This document shows, piece by piece, positions 16,279-28,780 of a stretch of 64,000 nucleotides of DNA; within the stretch, counting starts at the first letter, position 1, and each line of letters starts with the position of its first letter. The notes beneath the pieces are model-generated. The model ran no database searches, was not told the DNA's origin, and saw only the letters and a list, made by a program, of their open reading frames with translations. The translations under genes and the position numbers were made by a program. Source of the DNA: Baumannia cicadellinicola str. Hc (Homalodisca coagulata) (GTDB lineage Bacteria > Pseudomonadota > Gammaproteobacteria > Enterobacterales > Enterobacteriaceae); assembly GCF_000013185.1 (NCBI RefSeq), contig NC_007984.1, positions 159,366-223,365 on the forward strand. The letters are read 5' to 3'.

Positions 16279-16355
16279 GGTGCGGTAGTTCAGTTGGTTA
16301 GAATATCGGCCTGTCACGCCGGAGGTCGCGGGTTCGAGTCCCGTCCGCACCGCCA
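16279..16355 (+). tRNA. aspT: tRNA-Asp (GTC)
   Basis: This is a 77-nt cloverleaf with acceptor GGTGCGG/CCGCACC, anticodon GTC in CTGTCAC and an encoded CCA. It sits 20 bases after 5S, like aspT at the end of E. coli rrnC. Confidence 0.97.
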
Positions 16356-16378
16356 TCTTTACTGATTATTCTAATTTT

Positions 16379-16452
16379 AGGGGCGTAGTTCAAATTGGTA
16401 GAGCACCGGTCTCCAAAACCGGTAGTTGGGAGTTCAAGTCTCTCCGCCCCTG
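16379..16452 (+). tRNA. trpT: tRNA-Trp (CCA anticodon)
   Basis: This is a 74-nt cloverleaf with acceptor AGGGGCG/CGCCCCT, anticodon CCA in TCTCCAAAA and T-loop AGTTCAAGTCT. The genome reads CAA after the discriminator, so the CCA end is not encoded. The Asp-Trp order after 5S repeats E. coli rrnC. Confidence 0.97.
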
Positions 16453-16491
16453 CAATTTAGGTTTTATTATTTAGATTAGTTACTTATTATT

Positions 16492-18591
16492 TTAATCCAC
16501 ATTAGATTTTTCTTTACTGCATTGTAGTAAAGAAAAATCAGCTATGATTAAAAATAGCTGGCGTACTTTATTTATTATGTTTAAACGATTTATACATAGT
16601 TCTTTATTTTCTGTCATGATAATAATTTTGCTAAAAAAAGTATTTATAATTTCACGTAAATTAATCAGTTCCCATAAAGCTTCTTGATATTTACCCTTCT
16701 CAAAAAATAGTATTAGTTTCTTATGTAATTGAGTTATACTATTAATTAGTATAACTTCTTCTGGTTGCTTTAAGAGTGTAAAATTAACCTCACCATTAAT
16801 AAGATCTTTATGTTTAGCAATAATATTAAAAATCCGTTTAGTTAAATTTTCTGCATGGGGAATCTGGCGTAAATAATGAACAGCACGTAAACGTGCATCA
16901 AAGTGTATTAATTTTCCAGTAGGTTTATATACCGCCATAACAGCATTAATAGTATCGATGCTATAGCCCTGCTTTTTATACCAAGAAAGTAAACGATTTA
17001 ACATAAAATGTATAATTTGCTCTACTACAATAGTATTAGTAAGTTTCTTGTTATATAAAAAGACAGCTTTATCTATTAACGATAGTAAATCTATTGGTAG
17101 CTGTTTTTCTATAATAATACGTAGAATACCAAGCGCAGCGCGGCGTAAAGCTAATGGGTCATTAGCTTGCTTAGTATATTGTTGATTAATACCAAAAATT
17201 CCAGCTAAGTTATCCATTTTATCAGCAATAGATACAGCACATGAAACTAATGTAGTCGGAAGGTTATCCCCGGAAAAAAGTGGTAGATATTGTTCTTTTT
17301 GCGCTAAAGCAACTAACTCTGTTTCCCCGTCTAGTGTTGCATAATGCATACCTATAATGCCTTGAATTTCAGGGTACTCAAATACCATCTGAGTCATTAA
17401 GTCACATTTTGATATGAGTGCCGCACGTGCCGCTTGTTTAATATCGGTTGAAATTATCTCAGCAATCCAGCTAGCTAAAATTTCAAGACGATAGCTTTTA
17501 TCCAGGAGAGTCCCAAGCTCCATCTGAAATTTAACTTGTCCTAAAAGTAATAAGTAATCTTCTAATTTTTGTTTACGGTCAATATTAAAAAAAAATTCTA
17601 CATCTGCTAGTCGTGAACGCATTACTTTTTCATTACCAACAACTATTTGATTTGTATTTGTTGATTCAATATTAGTAACAAAAATAAAATATGGTAACAG
17701 CTTTCCTTTAGCATCATAAACAGGAAAATATTTCTGGTTATTTTCCATAGTATATATGAGAGCTTCAGCTGGAATTCTTAAAAAATTTGCGTTAAATGAA
17801 GCCGTTAGTACAATCGGCCAATCTACTAATGATGTTACTTCTTCTAGTAATTTATCGTTAATCTTAGTAAAACCTCCTATTTTTTTAACCATTATTTCTA
17901 TATTACGACGAATTGTGTCTTTACGTAATTCATAATCAGCTATAACACGTCCGCGTTCTAGTAGAACGTTAGGATAGTAGTCAGCATGTAATAAGCTAAT
18001 TACGCTCTCTCCCATAAAACGATGGCCAAGAATGATCCGATTAGAATCAATACCAAAAATATTACCCGGAATAACTAGATCATCAAGCAACAATGTTATA
18101 GTCCGTACTGGACGAATAAACTTATAATTTTTTTCTCCCCAACGCATTATCTTGGTTAAAGATGAAAATTTAGTTAACGCGTTATAAACCATACTACATA
18201 GTAGTTTTTGTACTGGTTTAGTCTCAACTAACATTCTATAAATTAGCCACTCTCCTTTATCTGTAGTAAAGCGTTCGGCTTGATTAACTGTAATACCACA
18301 GTTACGAGCCCATCCTATTGCTGCTGGCGTTGGTTTACCTTCAGCATCAAAAGCTTTATTGATAGCTGGGCCTCGTTTTTCCATATAACTTTTAGTTGGT
18401 ATACTATTTATACTATTTACTTTAATTGCTAGACGACGTGGTGCTGCAAACCAATTAATATCGTTATAATTAATACCATTAGCATTTAGTTCATTAATAA
18501 AATTAGCAGTAAAATACTGTGCTAACCTACGTAGCTCCTTAGCAGGTAGCTCCTCTGTACCAATTTCTACAAGAAAAATATGTTGCTTCAC
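16492..18591 (-). CDS. glyS: Glycyl-tRNA synthetase beta subunit
   Basis: This encodes a 699-residue beta chain (689 in E. coli) of the alpha2-beta2 glycyl-tRNA synthetase. The beta chain binds tRNA and has an HD-like middle domain and a C-terminal anticodon-binding region. The N-terminus FLVEIGTEELPAKEL and the block WFAAPRRLAIKV are characteristic. The start is a GTG (18589-18591) preceded by AGAGG inside the end of glyQ; no ATG fits the family N-terminus. It lies 5 bases after glyQ, so translation is probably coupled. The gene converges on the rRNA operon's distal tRNAs. Confidence 0.96.
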   Translation of the reverse strand: MKQHIFLVEIGTEELPAKELRRLAQYFTANFINELNANGINYNDINWFAAPRRLAIKVNSINSIPTKSYMEKRGPAINKAFDAEGKPTPAAIGWARNCGITVNQAERFTTDKGEWLIYRMLVETKPVQKLLCSMVYNALTKFSSLTKIMRWGEKNYKFIRPVRTITLLLDDLVIPGNIFGIDSNRIILGHRFMGESVISLLHADYYPNVLLERGRVIADYELRKDTIRRNIEIMVKKIGGFTKINDKLLEEVTSLVDWPIVLTASFNANFLRIPAEALIYTMENNQKYFPVYDAKGKLLPYFIFVTNIESTNTNQIVVGNEKVMRSRLADVEFFFNIDRKQKLEDYLLLLGQVKFQMELGTLLDKSYRLEILASWIAEIISTDIKQAARAALISKCDLMTQMVFEYPEIQGIIGMHYATLDGETELVALAQKEQYLPLFSGDNLPTTLVSCAVSIADKMDNLAGIFGINQQYTKQANDPLALRRAALGILRIIIEKQLPIDLLSLIDKAVFLYNKKLTNTIVVEQIIHFMLNRLLSWYKKQGYSIDTINAVMAVYKPTGKLIHFDARLRAVHYLRQIPHAENLTKRIFNIIAKHKDLINGEVNFTLLKQPEEVILINSITQLHKKLILFFEKGKYQEALWELINLREIINTFFSKIIIMTENKELCINRLNIINKVRQLFLIIADFSLLQCSKEKSNVD

Positions 18592-18596
18592 TGATG

Positions 18597-19505
18597 CTAC
18601 CGCCTCTTTTTATGCCGTTTACACATTGGAAAACCAAGTGATTGACGAGAAATATAATAGGCTTGTGCCACTGCTTTAGTTAGTGTTCTAAGACGCAAAA
18701 TATAGCACTGTCGTTCGATTACTGAAATAGCCTTACGAGCTTCTAACATATTGAAGTTATGTACTGCCTTTAGAACACATTCATAAGCAGGTAAAGGTAG
18801 TGGTTTATCTAGTGCTAGAAGCTTTTGGGCTTCTTTTTCATAAAAGTCAAAACAATTAAGTAGCAAATTAGCGTCAGCATATTCAAAATTATAAGTAGAC
18901 TGTTCTACTTCATTTTGAAGAAATATATCACCATAGGTAATATAACCAAATGCCCCTTTATTCCATCTCAGGTCAAAAACATTTTCTACATTTTGTAAGT
19001 GCATAGCAATTCTTTCAAGACCATAAGTAATCTCACCGGCGACTATTTGGCACTCAAGACCACCTACTTGTTGAAAATAAGTAAATTGAGTAACTTCCAT
19101 CCCATTTAGCCACACTTCCCAGCCTAATCCCCAAGCACCTAGAGTCTGGTTTTCCCAGTTATCTTCTACAAATCTAATGTCATTAAGAGTGGGATCTAAT
19201 CCAATCTGTTTTAAAGAGTCTAAATATATCTCCTGTATATTATGTGGTGATGGTTTTAGTATTACCTGAAATTGATAATAATGCTGTAAACGGTTAGGAT
19301 TATTGCCATAACGCCCATCTGTCGGACGACGTGATGGTTGAACATATGCAGTAGCAATAGGTTCTGGTCCTAAAGCAAGCAAGCAGGTCATTGGATGAGA
19401 GGTGCCAGCACCAACTGCAATATCTATAGGTTGGATAATAGTACAACCTTGTTGTGCCCAGTAATTCTGAAGCAACATAATTAGATCTTGAAATGTATTA
19501 GACAT
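18597..19505 (-). CDS. glyQ: Glycyl-tRNA synthetase alpha subunit
   Basis: This encodes 302 residues from the ATG at 19503-19505 ([16 protein letters not shown]). An upstream TTG at 19526 would add seven residues without family support. This is the class II catalytic chain that makes glycyl-adenylate. Typical blocks are [39 protein letters not shown] (key Trp/Asn/Glu residues) and the C-terminal [14 protein letters not shown]. It is the first gene of the glyQS operon, and any promoter should lie in the long gap upstream of 19506 on this strand. Conservation with enteric GlyQ is very high. Confidence 0.96.
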   Translation of the reverse strand: MSNTFQDLIMLLQNYWAQQGCTIIQPIDIAVGAGTSHPMTCLLALGPEPIATAYVQPSRRPTDGRYGNNPNRLQHYYQFQVILKPSPHNIQEIYLDSLKQIGLDPTLNDIRFVEDNWENQTLGAWGLGWEVWLNGMEVTQFTYFQQVGGLECQIVAGEITYGLERIAMHLQNVENVFDLRWNKGAFGYITYGDIFLQNEVEQSTYNFEYADANLLLNCFDFYEKEAQKLLALDKPLPLPAYECVLKAVHNFNMLEARKAISVIERQCYILRLRTLTKAVAQAYYISRQSLGFPMCKRHKKRR

Positions 19506-20235
19506 GCAAACCACATAAAATGGCAAGAGTTAAACAACTAACATAGATAATTAGCAACAAGAATAAGCCGGAAATCAGCTGTATTGAAAATAAATATTTA
19601 ATATAATTATTAAAAAATAATAATTTTGCTTATATTCGTAGTTTTGCCTATTAATTATAATTTTAAATTATCCTCTACTTATCTTATAGGAAGCTACTAT
19701 CATAAAATAGTAGCTTTATTTATATAAAATGTATATAGCATCGTAGATAAATACTTAGCTAAAAACTAATATCAAAAGAAAGAAGAAATATCATATTAAT
19801 TTAGAATAATTAACATCAAAAAGAGATCTATATTGATTCGTCGATCTTTCTTGGCAGACTTATCTGCTCAAAAAATACCTTCATAAATTTATAATACTTT
19901 AATTAAGGATTATAAATAATGTGTGCTTAAATATATTATTTATACTAACTAACAACTATACAGTAATACTTCATGGTAAGATTTATTTAAATGCGAGTAA
20001 ATAATCATACTTACTTATGAGCTATGTAGTAACATTAAATAAAATTACTGAATTCTTCAGCAATAATTATACTAATTTATTTAGATGTAAGTAATGCCTT
20101 TTTAATTTGCATACAATGGGTACGTTTGCGGCTAAGTCGCTTAGGTATAGTAAATTATCTAGACAGATTTATACCCAAGATTGAATAAAATTCAACTACT
20201 TTTAGTTACTAGCTAACAATTAGGGTATATATCGA
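19506..20235. other. 730-base stretch without a recognised gene
   Basis: The stretch lies between the glyQ start and the metF end. I find no open frame of useful length, tRNA, or conserved small RNA in it. It holds one hairpin (19691-19716) and presumably the glyQ promoter near its left end. It looks like eroded coding sequence, but no parent gene could be named. Confidence 0.6.
19691..19716 (+). terminator. Isolated hairpin in the glyQ-metF gap
   Basis: AAGCTACTAT and ATAGTAGCTT form a perfect 10-bp stem around CATAAA, followed by TATTTATAT. It resembles a terminator on the plus strand, although no plus-strand gene is visible upstream. It may be a leftover from a lost gene or a structured element in the glyQ leader. 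Confidence 0.4.
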
Positions 20236-21147
<912 letters not shown>

Positions 21148-21324
21148 TTATTTGACCTCATACATATATGTAACAACATATGTAGAGAAAATAAATAGTA
21201 ACGTCAATCAAATAATTAACTATTACGAAATATATTCAAAGATATTGAATATATTTTAATATTGATTAACTATTTTATGTAAAAAGTATGTCATTGAAGC
21301 ACTAAATACAAATATTATTATATC

Positions 21325-22488
21325 TTAGGTAAGACGCTTAGCAGCTTGTAAAGCGTGTGCTAGATCACTAATTAAATCTTGACTATCTTCAATCCCAACT
21401 GAAATACGTAACAAATTGTCACTAATCCCAGCTTTAGCTCGGGCTATAGCATTCATACCAGCATGCGTCATAGTAGCTGCATGGGATATTAAACTCTCAA
21501 CTCCACCAAGCGATTCAGCTAGAGTAAATAATTCGAGTGCGGCCAAAAAACGACGTAATGTTATTTCATTTCCATCTAACTCGAAACTTAACATAGCACC
21601 AAAACCATTTTGCTGACGACAAGCAATTTCATGTCCTGGATGACCAGGTAATGATGGATAATATAGTTTTTTAATCTGATGATGTTGCTGTAAATAAGTA
21701 ACTATAGCTTGAGCATTACTCTGTTGTTGCAGAATACGCAGATTCAAAGTACGAATACCTCGTAGTAATAAGTAGCTATCAAATGTACCACCAGTAACAC
21801 CGATATTGTTGCCCCACCAAGCTAACTTGTCAGCTACTGCTGCCTCTTTAGCAATTACAACACCAGCCATAACATCAGAGTGTCCATTTAGATACTTAGT
21901 ACAAGAGTGTACGACGAGGTCAGCTCCTAACGCTATCGGTTGTTGTAAAACCGGACTCATAAAAGTATTATCCACAACACACTGTGCACCAACTTGATGC
22001 GCAGTACTACAGATAGCCGCAATATCTACAACCCGCAATAAAGGATTACTTGGGGTTTCAATTAACACTAATTTAGGTTTACTAGCCAAAATAACTGCTA
22101 AGTTTGTTTTATTTCCCTGGTCAAGAAATTGTACTTTATAGACACCACGCTTACTAAAACTTTCAAACAGACGATAACTTCCACCATAGCAATCGTAAGG
22201 TGCCACTAATAAATCACCTGGCTTAAGTAGTGCAGTGCATACTAAATGTATAGCAGACATACCACTACTAGTCATTACTGCTCCTGCTCCACCTTCTAGT
22301 CCTGCTAGTACACTATGTACTATATCTCTAGTAGGATTTCTACGCCGTGAGTAATCATGGGTACGAGGTTGGTTAAATGCAATGAAATTATATGTGCTAG
22401 ATAGAGTTATTGGTGGGACGACACAACCAAATTGTTCGTCGTTATTCAACCCGCTACGAACTGCAATCGTAGCCTGTTTATGCTTCAT
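21325..22488 (-). CDS. metB: Cystathionine gamma-synthase
   Basis: This encodes 387 residues (386 in E. coli), a PLP enzyme. It joins O-succinylhomoserine and cysteine to cystathionine on the way to methionine. PLP features are visible: DYSRRRNPTRD, the lysine in HSCTKYLNGHSDV (about residue 198), VDNTFMSP, and the C-terminal ESLGGVESLISHAATMTH. It is divergent from metJ, preserving the E. coli metJ/metB arrangement. No clear tandem AGACGTCT-type met boxes were found in 22489-22797. The gene is intact. Confidence 0.97.
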   Translation of the reverse strand: MKHKQATIAVRSGLNNDEQFGCVVPPITLSSTYNFIAFNQPRTHDYSRRRNPTRDIVHSVLAGLEGGAGAVMTSSGMSAIHLVCTALLKPGDLLVAPYDCYGGSYRLFESFSKRGVYKVQFLDQGNKTNLAVILASKPKLVLIETPSNPLLRVVDIAAICSTAHQVGAQCVVDNTFMSPVLQQPIALGADLVVHSCTKYLNGHSDVMAGVVIAKEAAVADKLAWWGNNIGVTGGTFDSYLLLRGIRTLNLRILQQQSNAQAIVTYLQQHHQIKKLYYPSLPGHPGHEIACRQQNGFGAMLSFELDGNEITLRRFLAALELFTLAESLGGVESLISHAATMTHAGMNAIARAKAGISDNLLRISVGIEDSQDLISDLAHALQAAKRLT

Positions 22489-22797
22489 ATTATATTAACC
22501 TATTTATATTAAATAGATAATGAATATTAGAAGAATAAACTACACGAATTATATATGTCAATGTATCTAGAACGGATAGATATATTTGAATAAACAAAGC
22601 CTAATAATAACAGCTGAAATTATGTTAAAGTTAACTAACAATGATAATTAATGAACTATTTTGTTGTGATGTAGTTGATATAGTATTGTTTATAGTTAAT
22701 ATTACATATAGTAATATGATATATCGTATATGCATTATTAGAGTATTTTCTGTAATTTATATTATAATTTCACGTAAAATGAGATTGAGATTCCGCT
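22489..22797. other. metB-metJ divergent intergenic region
   Basis: About 309 A/T-rich bases lie between the two divergent genes. The E. coli counterpart holds met boxes and both promoters. I could not recognise a tandem met box here; the nearest resemblance, near 22560-22585, is too weak to call. Confidence 0.5.
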
Positions 22798-23084
22798 ATG
22801 GCGGAATGGAAAGGTGATTATATTAGCCCTTATGCTGAAACTGGAAAAAAAGTACACAAGTCAAGAAAATTACAGTATCTATTCCACTAAAAGTACTGAA
22901 AATCCTGACTGACGAAAGAACACGTCGTCAGGTTAATAACTTACGCCATGCTACTAATAGTGAGCTATTATGCGAAGCTTTTTTGCATGCTTTTACCGGC
23001 CAGCCATTACCGAATGATCAAGATCTATGTAAAAAAAGCAATAATGAAAGACCAGAAGTAGCTAAAAATACGTGGATTTATTAA
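22798..23084 (+). pseudogene. metJ: Methionine repressor MetJ with a one-base frameshift in a run of A
   Basis: The ATG at 22798 opens [18 protein letters not shown], matching the MetJ N-terminus, then runs off frame after seven A residues (22845-22851) to an early stop. Adding one A restores a continuous frame, [12 protein letters not shown] and onward, to the stop at 23082-23084. This includes the ribbon strand KITVSIPL and helix block [22 protein letters not shown]. The restored protein is about 95 residues (105 in E. coli) with a shortened C-terminus. MetJ with S-adenosylmethionine represses met genes. It is either a young pseudogene, a gene rescued by polymerase slippage at the A run, or a sequencing error. 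The near-perfect downstream sequence argues that inactivation is recent or incomplete. Confidence 0.88.
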
Positions 23085-23122
23085 TAAATATCATTTAAAT
23101 ATTATTTAATACAAGATATTAA

Positions 23123-23350
23123 TTACTCCTTCTTCTTACTATTCATTATAGATAAGCTAAAACGCTTATTAAAACGTTCAACACGACCACGGGTATTAAC
23201 TCTACGTTGTTTACCAGTATAAAAAGGATGACAAGCACTACACACGTCTAAGTTAAGGTGTTGATCTAAGGTTGAATAAGTAGGGATAATGTTCCCACAA
23301 GAACAGATAGCCCTAATTTCAAAGTATTTAGGGTGTATATTTTTTTGCAT
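23123..23350 (-). CDS. rpmE: 50S ribosomal protein L31
   Basis: This encodes 75 residues from the ATG at 23348-23350 (MQKNIHPKY). Starts further upstream add residues with no counterpart in L31. The zinc-type cysteines CSCG and CSAC are kept, so this is the C+ form of L31. Blocks [11 protein letters not shown] and [10 protein letters not shown] are diagnostic. It is divergent from priA, as in E. coli (priA-rpmE), followed by metJ after lost genes. Confidence 0.95.
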   Translation of the reverse strand: MQKNIHPKYFEIRAICSCGNIIPTYSTLDQHLNLDVCSACHPFYTGKQRRVNTRGRVERFNKRFSLSIMNSKKKE

Positions 23351-23484
23351 GGAATACCTATAAGTTAGATTCTCTAGCCAAATTAAGATAATATTAAACA
23401 TATTAAGATATGTACATCATATAAAGAATTGTAGTTCATTTATTCTTTGGACTTATCTAATAAGCACATCCAAACATATAATAA

Positions 23485-25635
<2,151 letters not shown>

Positions 25636-25712
25636 TGTTGAGCAATCGATCTCTAATAGGTAGCATTAGATCACCAAATAACTCAATTGTTAATCTTTAT
25701 TTAAAAAGATGA

Positions 25713-25735
25713 CTAGCTGCTAATATAGCAGCTAG
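25713..25735 (+). terminator. Hairpin downstream of priA
   Basis: CTAGCTGCT (25713-25721) and AGCAGCTAG (25727-25735) form a perfect 9-bp stem with loop AATAT. It lies between priA and the hslV promoter. No U run follows on the plus strand, so it is a weak or Rho-assisted terminator candidate. Confidence 0.45.
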
Positions 25736-25768
25736 CAAGATAAAATACTACTATCATGACCTATTGGG

Positions 25769-25796
25769 GTTGAAAAGATTAAAGATTACCCCATTT
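25769..25796 (+). promoter_or_regulatory. Sigma-32 (heat shock) promoter of hslVU
   Basis: GTTGAAA (25769-25775) and CCCCATTT (25789-25796), 13 bases apart, match the sigma-32 consensus CTTGAAA / CCCCATNT; the -10 element is perfect. It lies 64 bases before the hslV start, and hslVU is a classic sigma-32 operon. Confidence 0.85.
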
Positions 25797-25807
25797 AATA
25801 GTAAACC

Positions 25808-25828
25808 TCTCTCCTTACCGGGGAGAGA
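25808..25828 (+). other. 5' UTR hairpin of hslVU mRNA
   Basis: TCTCTCC (25808-25814) pairs with GGAGAGA (25822-25828) across a 7-base loop. Transcription from the sigma-32 promoter should begin near 25803, which places this G/C-rich hairpin almost at the mRNA 5' end, a position that protects messages from decay. Confidence 0.6.
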
Positions 25829-25859
25829 TAGCTGCTATTTCTGTTCTAAGGGGTTAGAA

Positions 25860-26402
25860 GTGACAACAATTATCAGCGTGCGTCGTAATGGTCATGTTGT
25901 GATTGGTGGTGATGGCCAAGCGACTATCGGTAATACTATTATGAAGGGGAACGTCCGTAAAGTACGTAGACTATATTATAATGATAAAGTAATAGCTGGT
26001 TTTGCTGGTGGCACTGCTGATGCTTTTACATTATTCGAATTATTTGAACGTAAACTAGAAAGTTATCAAGGACACTTAGTGAAAGCAGCAGTAGAGTTAG
26101 CTAAAGACTGGCGTACTGACCGTCGGTTACGTCGTTTAGAAGCACTACTAGCTGTAGCAGACGAAAATGCATCGCTAATAATTACCGGAAACGGTGATGT
26201 AATACAACCGGAAAAAGACCTTATTGCGATTGGTTCTGGTGGACCATATGCTCAGTCCGCTGCTCGCGCTTTGTTAGAAAATACTAATTTTAGCGCCCGC
26301 GAAATTGTTAAAAAATCATTGGTAATTGCTGGAGATATCTGTATTTATACTAATCAATTCCACACCATTGAAGAATTAACATCTACAGCTGAAGGATATT
26401 AA
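25860..26402 (+). CDS. hslV: ATP-dependent protease proteolytic subunit HslV
   Basis: This encodes 180 residues (176 in E. coli). I start it at the GTG at 25860-25862, after the Shine-Dalgarno-like AAGGGG. The next codon then encodes the threonine that becomes the N-terminal catalytic nucleophile ([13 protein letters not shown]). An upstream frame extension to 25764 is excluded because it would overlap the promoter and bury the threonine. HslV forms a double hexamer proteasome-like chamber fed by HslU. Blocks [15 protein letters not shown] and [18 protein letters not shown] are near-identical to E. coli. hslU follows after 3 bases. Confidence 0.96.
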   Translation: MTTIISVRRNGHVVIGGDGQATIGNTIMKGNVRKVRRLYYNDKVIAGFAGGTADAFTLFELFERKLESYQGHLVKAAVELAKDWRTDRRLRRLEALLAVADENASLIITGNGDVIQPEKDLIAIGSGGPYAQSAARALLENTNFSAREIVKKSLVIAGDICIYTNQFHTIEELTSTAEGY

Positions 26403-26405
26403 AAT

Positions 26406-27746
26406 ATGTCTCACATGACTCCAAGCGAAATCGTTAATGAACTAGATGACTATATTATTGGCCAGCATAATGCTAAAAGAGCAGTAGCCATCGCGTTGCG
26501 TAATCGCTGGCGTCGTATGCAGCTAGACGAAACATTACGTCATGAAGTCACACCAAAAAATATTCTGATGATTGGTCCTACTGGCGTAGGTAAGACAGAA
26601 ATAGCACGACGATTAGCTAAACTAGCTAACGCACCATTTATTAAGGTAGAAGCTACAAAATTCACTGAAGTAGGCTATGTAGGTAAGGAAGTAGATTCTA
26701 TTATCCGTGATTTAACTGATGCGGCCGTAAAAATGGTACGTCTACAATCGATGGAAAAAAATCGCTTTCGCGCGGAAGAAAGAGCTGAAGAGCGGATACT
26801 AGATGTTTTAATCCCGCAACCAACCCCGAACAATTGGGACAAAATAGAAGAAAATAATAGCAGTGAGCCTTCAAGTACCCGCCAGCATTTTCGCAAAAAA
26901 TTACGTGAAGGCCAGCTCAATGAAAAAGAAATTGAGATTAATTTAGCTGCAACGCCTATTGGTGTTGAAATTATGGCTCCTCCAGGCATGGAAGAGATGA
27001 CAAATCAGCTACAGTCTATGTTTAAAAATTTAGCTGGTCAAAAGCAAAAATCACGCAAAATGAAGATTAAAGAAGCAATGAAGCTTCTAATAGAAGAAGA
27101 AGCAGCTAAGCTAGTAAATCAGGAGAAAATAAAAGAAAAGGCTATAGAAGCTGTAGAACAGAATGGAATAGTCTTTATTGATGAAATTGATAAAATCTGT
27201 AAAAGAGGTGATGTTTCTGGACCAGATGTATCTAGTGAAGGTGTACAGCGTGATTTATTACCGTTAGTGGAAGGCTGTACGGTATCAACGAAGCATGGCA
27301 TGGTTAAAACAGACTATATTTTATTCATAGCTTCTGGCGCTTTTCAGGTAGCTAGTCCTTCAGATTTAATACCTGAGCTACAAGGTCGCTTACCAATTCG
27401 TGTAGAACTAGAAGCATTAACACCTAAAGATTTCCAATTAATTCTGACTGAACCGAATGCGTCGCTAACAATGCAGTATATTGCCCTTATGGCAACAGAA
27501 GGTGTTAGTATATCCTTTACTGAAGACGGTATTAAACGTATAGCTGAAACTGCTTGGCAAGTAAACGAGCGCACGGAAAATATCGGTGCTCGGCGTCTAC
27601 ATACTATTTTAGAGCTTTTGATGGAGGATATTTCTTATGACGCTAGCGAATGGCATGGTAAAACTATTTCTATAGATGCCGATTATGTTCGTAGTCATCT
27701 AGATGACTTAGTATCTGATGAAGATTTTAGCAGATTTATTTTATAG
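26406..27746 (+). CDS. hslU: ATP-dependent protease ATPase subunit HslU
   Basis: This encodes 446 residues (443 in E. coli), a AAA+ unfoldase. Walker A is GPTGVGKTE (about residues 57-65), the GYVG pore motif follows (about 91-94), and Walker B is FIDEIDK. The intermediate I-domain spans roughly residues 110-240. The C-terminal tail DEDFSRFIL, which docks into HslV, is conserved. It forms a two-gene heat-shock operon with hslV. Very low divergence from enteric HslU suggests strong selection on quality control. Confidence 0.98.
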   Translation: MSHMTPSEIVNELDDYIIGQHNAKRAVAIALRNRWRRMQLDETLRHEVTPKNILMIGPTGVGKTEIARRLAKLANAPFIKVEATKFTEVGYVGKEVDSIIRDLTDAAVKMVRLQSMEKNRFRAEERAEERILDVLIPQPTPNNWDKIEENNSSEPSSTRQHFRKKLREGQLNEKEIEINLAATPIGVEIMAPPGMEEMTNQLQSMFKNLAGQKQKSRKMKIKEAMKLLIEEEAAKLVNQEKIKEKAIEAVEQNGIVFIDEIDKICKRGDVSGPDVSSEGVQRDLLPLVEGCTVSTKHGMVKTDYILFIASGAFQVASPSDLIPELQGRLPIRVELEALTPKDFQLILTEPNASLTMQYIALMATEGVSISFTEDGIKRIAETAWQVNERTENIGARRLHTILELLMEDISYDASEWHGKTISIDADYVRSHLDDLVSDEDFSRFIL

Positions 27747-28008
27747 TAAAACTCATAGCATATTGAATAGATAAATTAGCGGATAATAGTTGTATAAGTA
27801 CAACGGTATTACATAAATAAGTTATTGAACTTGTAATGCCATATTCATCTAATCAATAACATTGATTCACTATAATAGTTCCAGCAAAAATTCCAAACGA
27901 TAAACTTTATGAAGTTATTACTCATTCTGGTCTAAAAATAGCTATTTTTTACCTACCCATATCTAGATGGATTTATTGCATAGCAGCTTATGAATAGGAG
28001 GAAATAAT

Positions 28009-28779
28009 ATGCGACATCCGTTAGTTATTGGTAACTGGAAACTAAACGGTAGTAAACATATGGTTAGCAATTTTATCATATCACTCCGTAATCAATTAAG
28101 TAATATGATTAACTGCTGCAACGTTGCTATAGCCCCACCAATGATATATTTGGACAGAGCTAAATCTTATTTAACTGGTAGCCATATAGCTCTAGGAGCG
28201 CAAAATGTTGATCTCCATGTTTCTGGTGCATTTACTGGTGAAATTTCGGCTAAGATGCTTAAAGATATTGGCGCTAAATATATTATTATTGGCCATATTG
28301 AACGTCGCTTATACCATAAAGAAAGCAATGAGGATATAGCTAATAAATTTGCTTGCCTAAAAAATGAAGGACTTATTCCTGTTTTATGTATTGGAGAAAC
28401 TAAAGAAGAGAATGAAAAAGATCAGACTAAAGCTATTTGCGTCCGTCAGCTTGACTATATTCTCAATATAGTAGGTACTCAAGCGTTTAAAAATGCAGTC
28501 ATAGCCTATGAGCCTATTTGGGCAATTGCTACCGGAAAATCCGCTAATCCGTTACAGATACAGAAAATACATAAATTTATAAGAAGCTATCTTTTCAATC
28601 ATGATCAGGCTATAGCAGAGCAGGTTATAATTCAATACGGAGGATCAGTAAATGCTAGTAATGCAGCTGAGCTGTTTAACCAACCAGATGTTGATGGCGC
28701 ATTAGTTGGCGGTGCATCGCTGAAAGCTGATATCTTTGCTACTATCATTAAGGCAGCTGCACGAGCAAAAAAAAACTAA
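28009..28779 (+). CDS. tpiA: Triosephosphate isomerase, with altered active-site residues
   Basis: This encodes 256 residues (255 in E. coli). It interconverts dihydroxyacetone phosphate and glyceraldehyde 3-phosphate. The catalytic Lys (GNWKLNG), His (GHIERR) and Glu (AYEPIWAI) are all present. Two positions are unusual: the nearly invariant Ser96 after the catalytic His is Ile (codon ATT at 28297-28299), and Gly173 of the loop-6 lid is Ala (GCT at 28528-28530). A strong ribosome-binding site AGGAGG precedes the ATG. It ends one base before sbp, which is convergent. It should still fold, but catalysis may be reduced. Confidence 0.96.
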   Translation: MRHPLVIGNWKLNGSKHMVSNFIISLRNQLSNMINCCNVAIAPPMIYLDRAKSYLTGSHIALGAQNVDLHVSGAFTGEISAKMLKDIGAKYIIIGHIERRLYHKESNEDIANKFACLKNEGLIPVLCIGETKEENEKDQTKAICVRQLDYILNIVGTQAFKNAVIAYEPIWAIATGKSANPLQIQKIHKFIRSYLFNHDQAIAEQVIIQYGGSVNASNAAELFNQPDVDGALVGGASLKADIFATIIKAAARAKKN

Positions 28780-28780
28780 G

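Noticed and set aside
20077-20154. Short basic open stretch on the minus strand in the glyQ-metF gap (PKRLSRKRTHC...)
   Set aside because: It is 25 codons with no suitable start or ribosome-binding site, and I could not match it to a known protein; it is too short to call.
21968-21976. Perfect DnaA-box word TTATCCACA
   Set aside because: It is inside metB. The only other perfect copy noticed, at 45259-45267 (reverse), is inside bamD. Two isolated copies in genes do not make an origin.
25764-25859. Upstream N-terminal extension of HslV
   Set aside because: It would overlap the sigma-32 promoter and bury the catalytic threonine; the GTG at 25860 fits the family.
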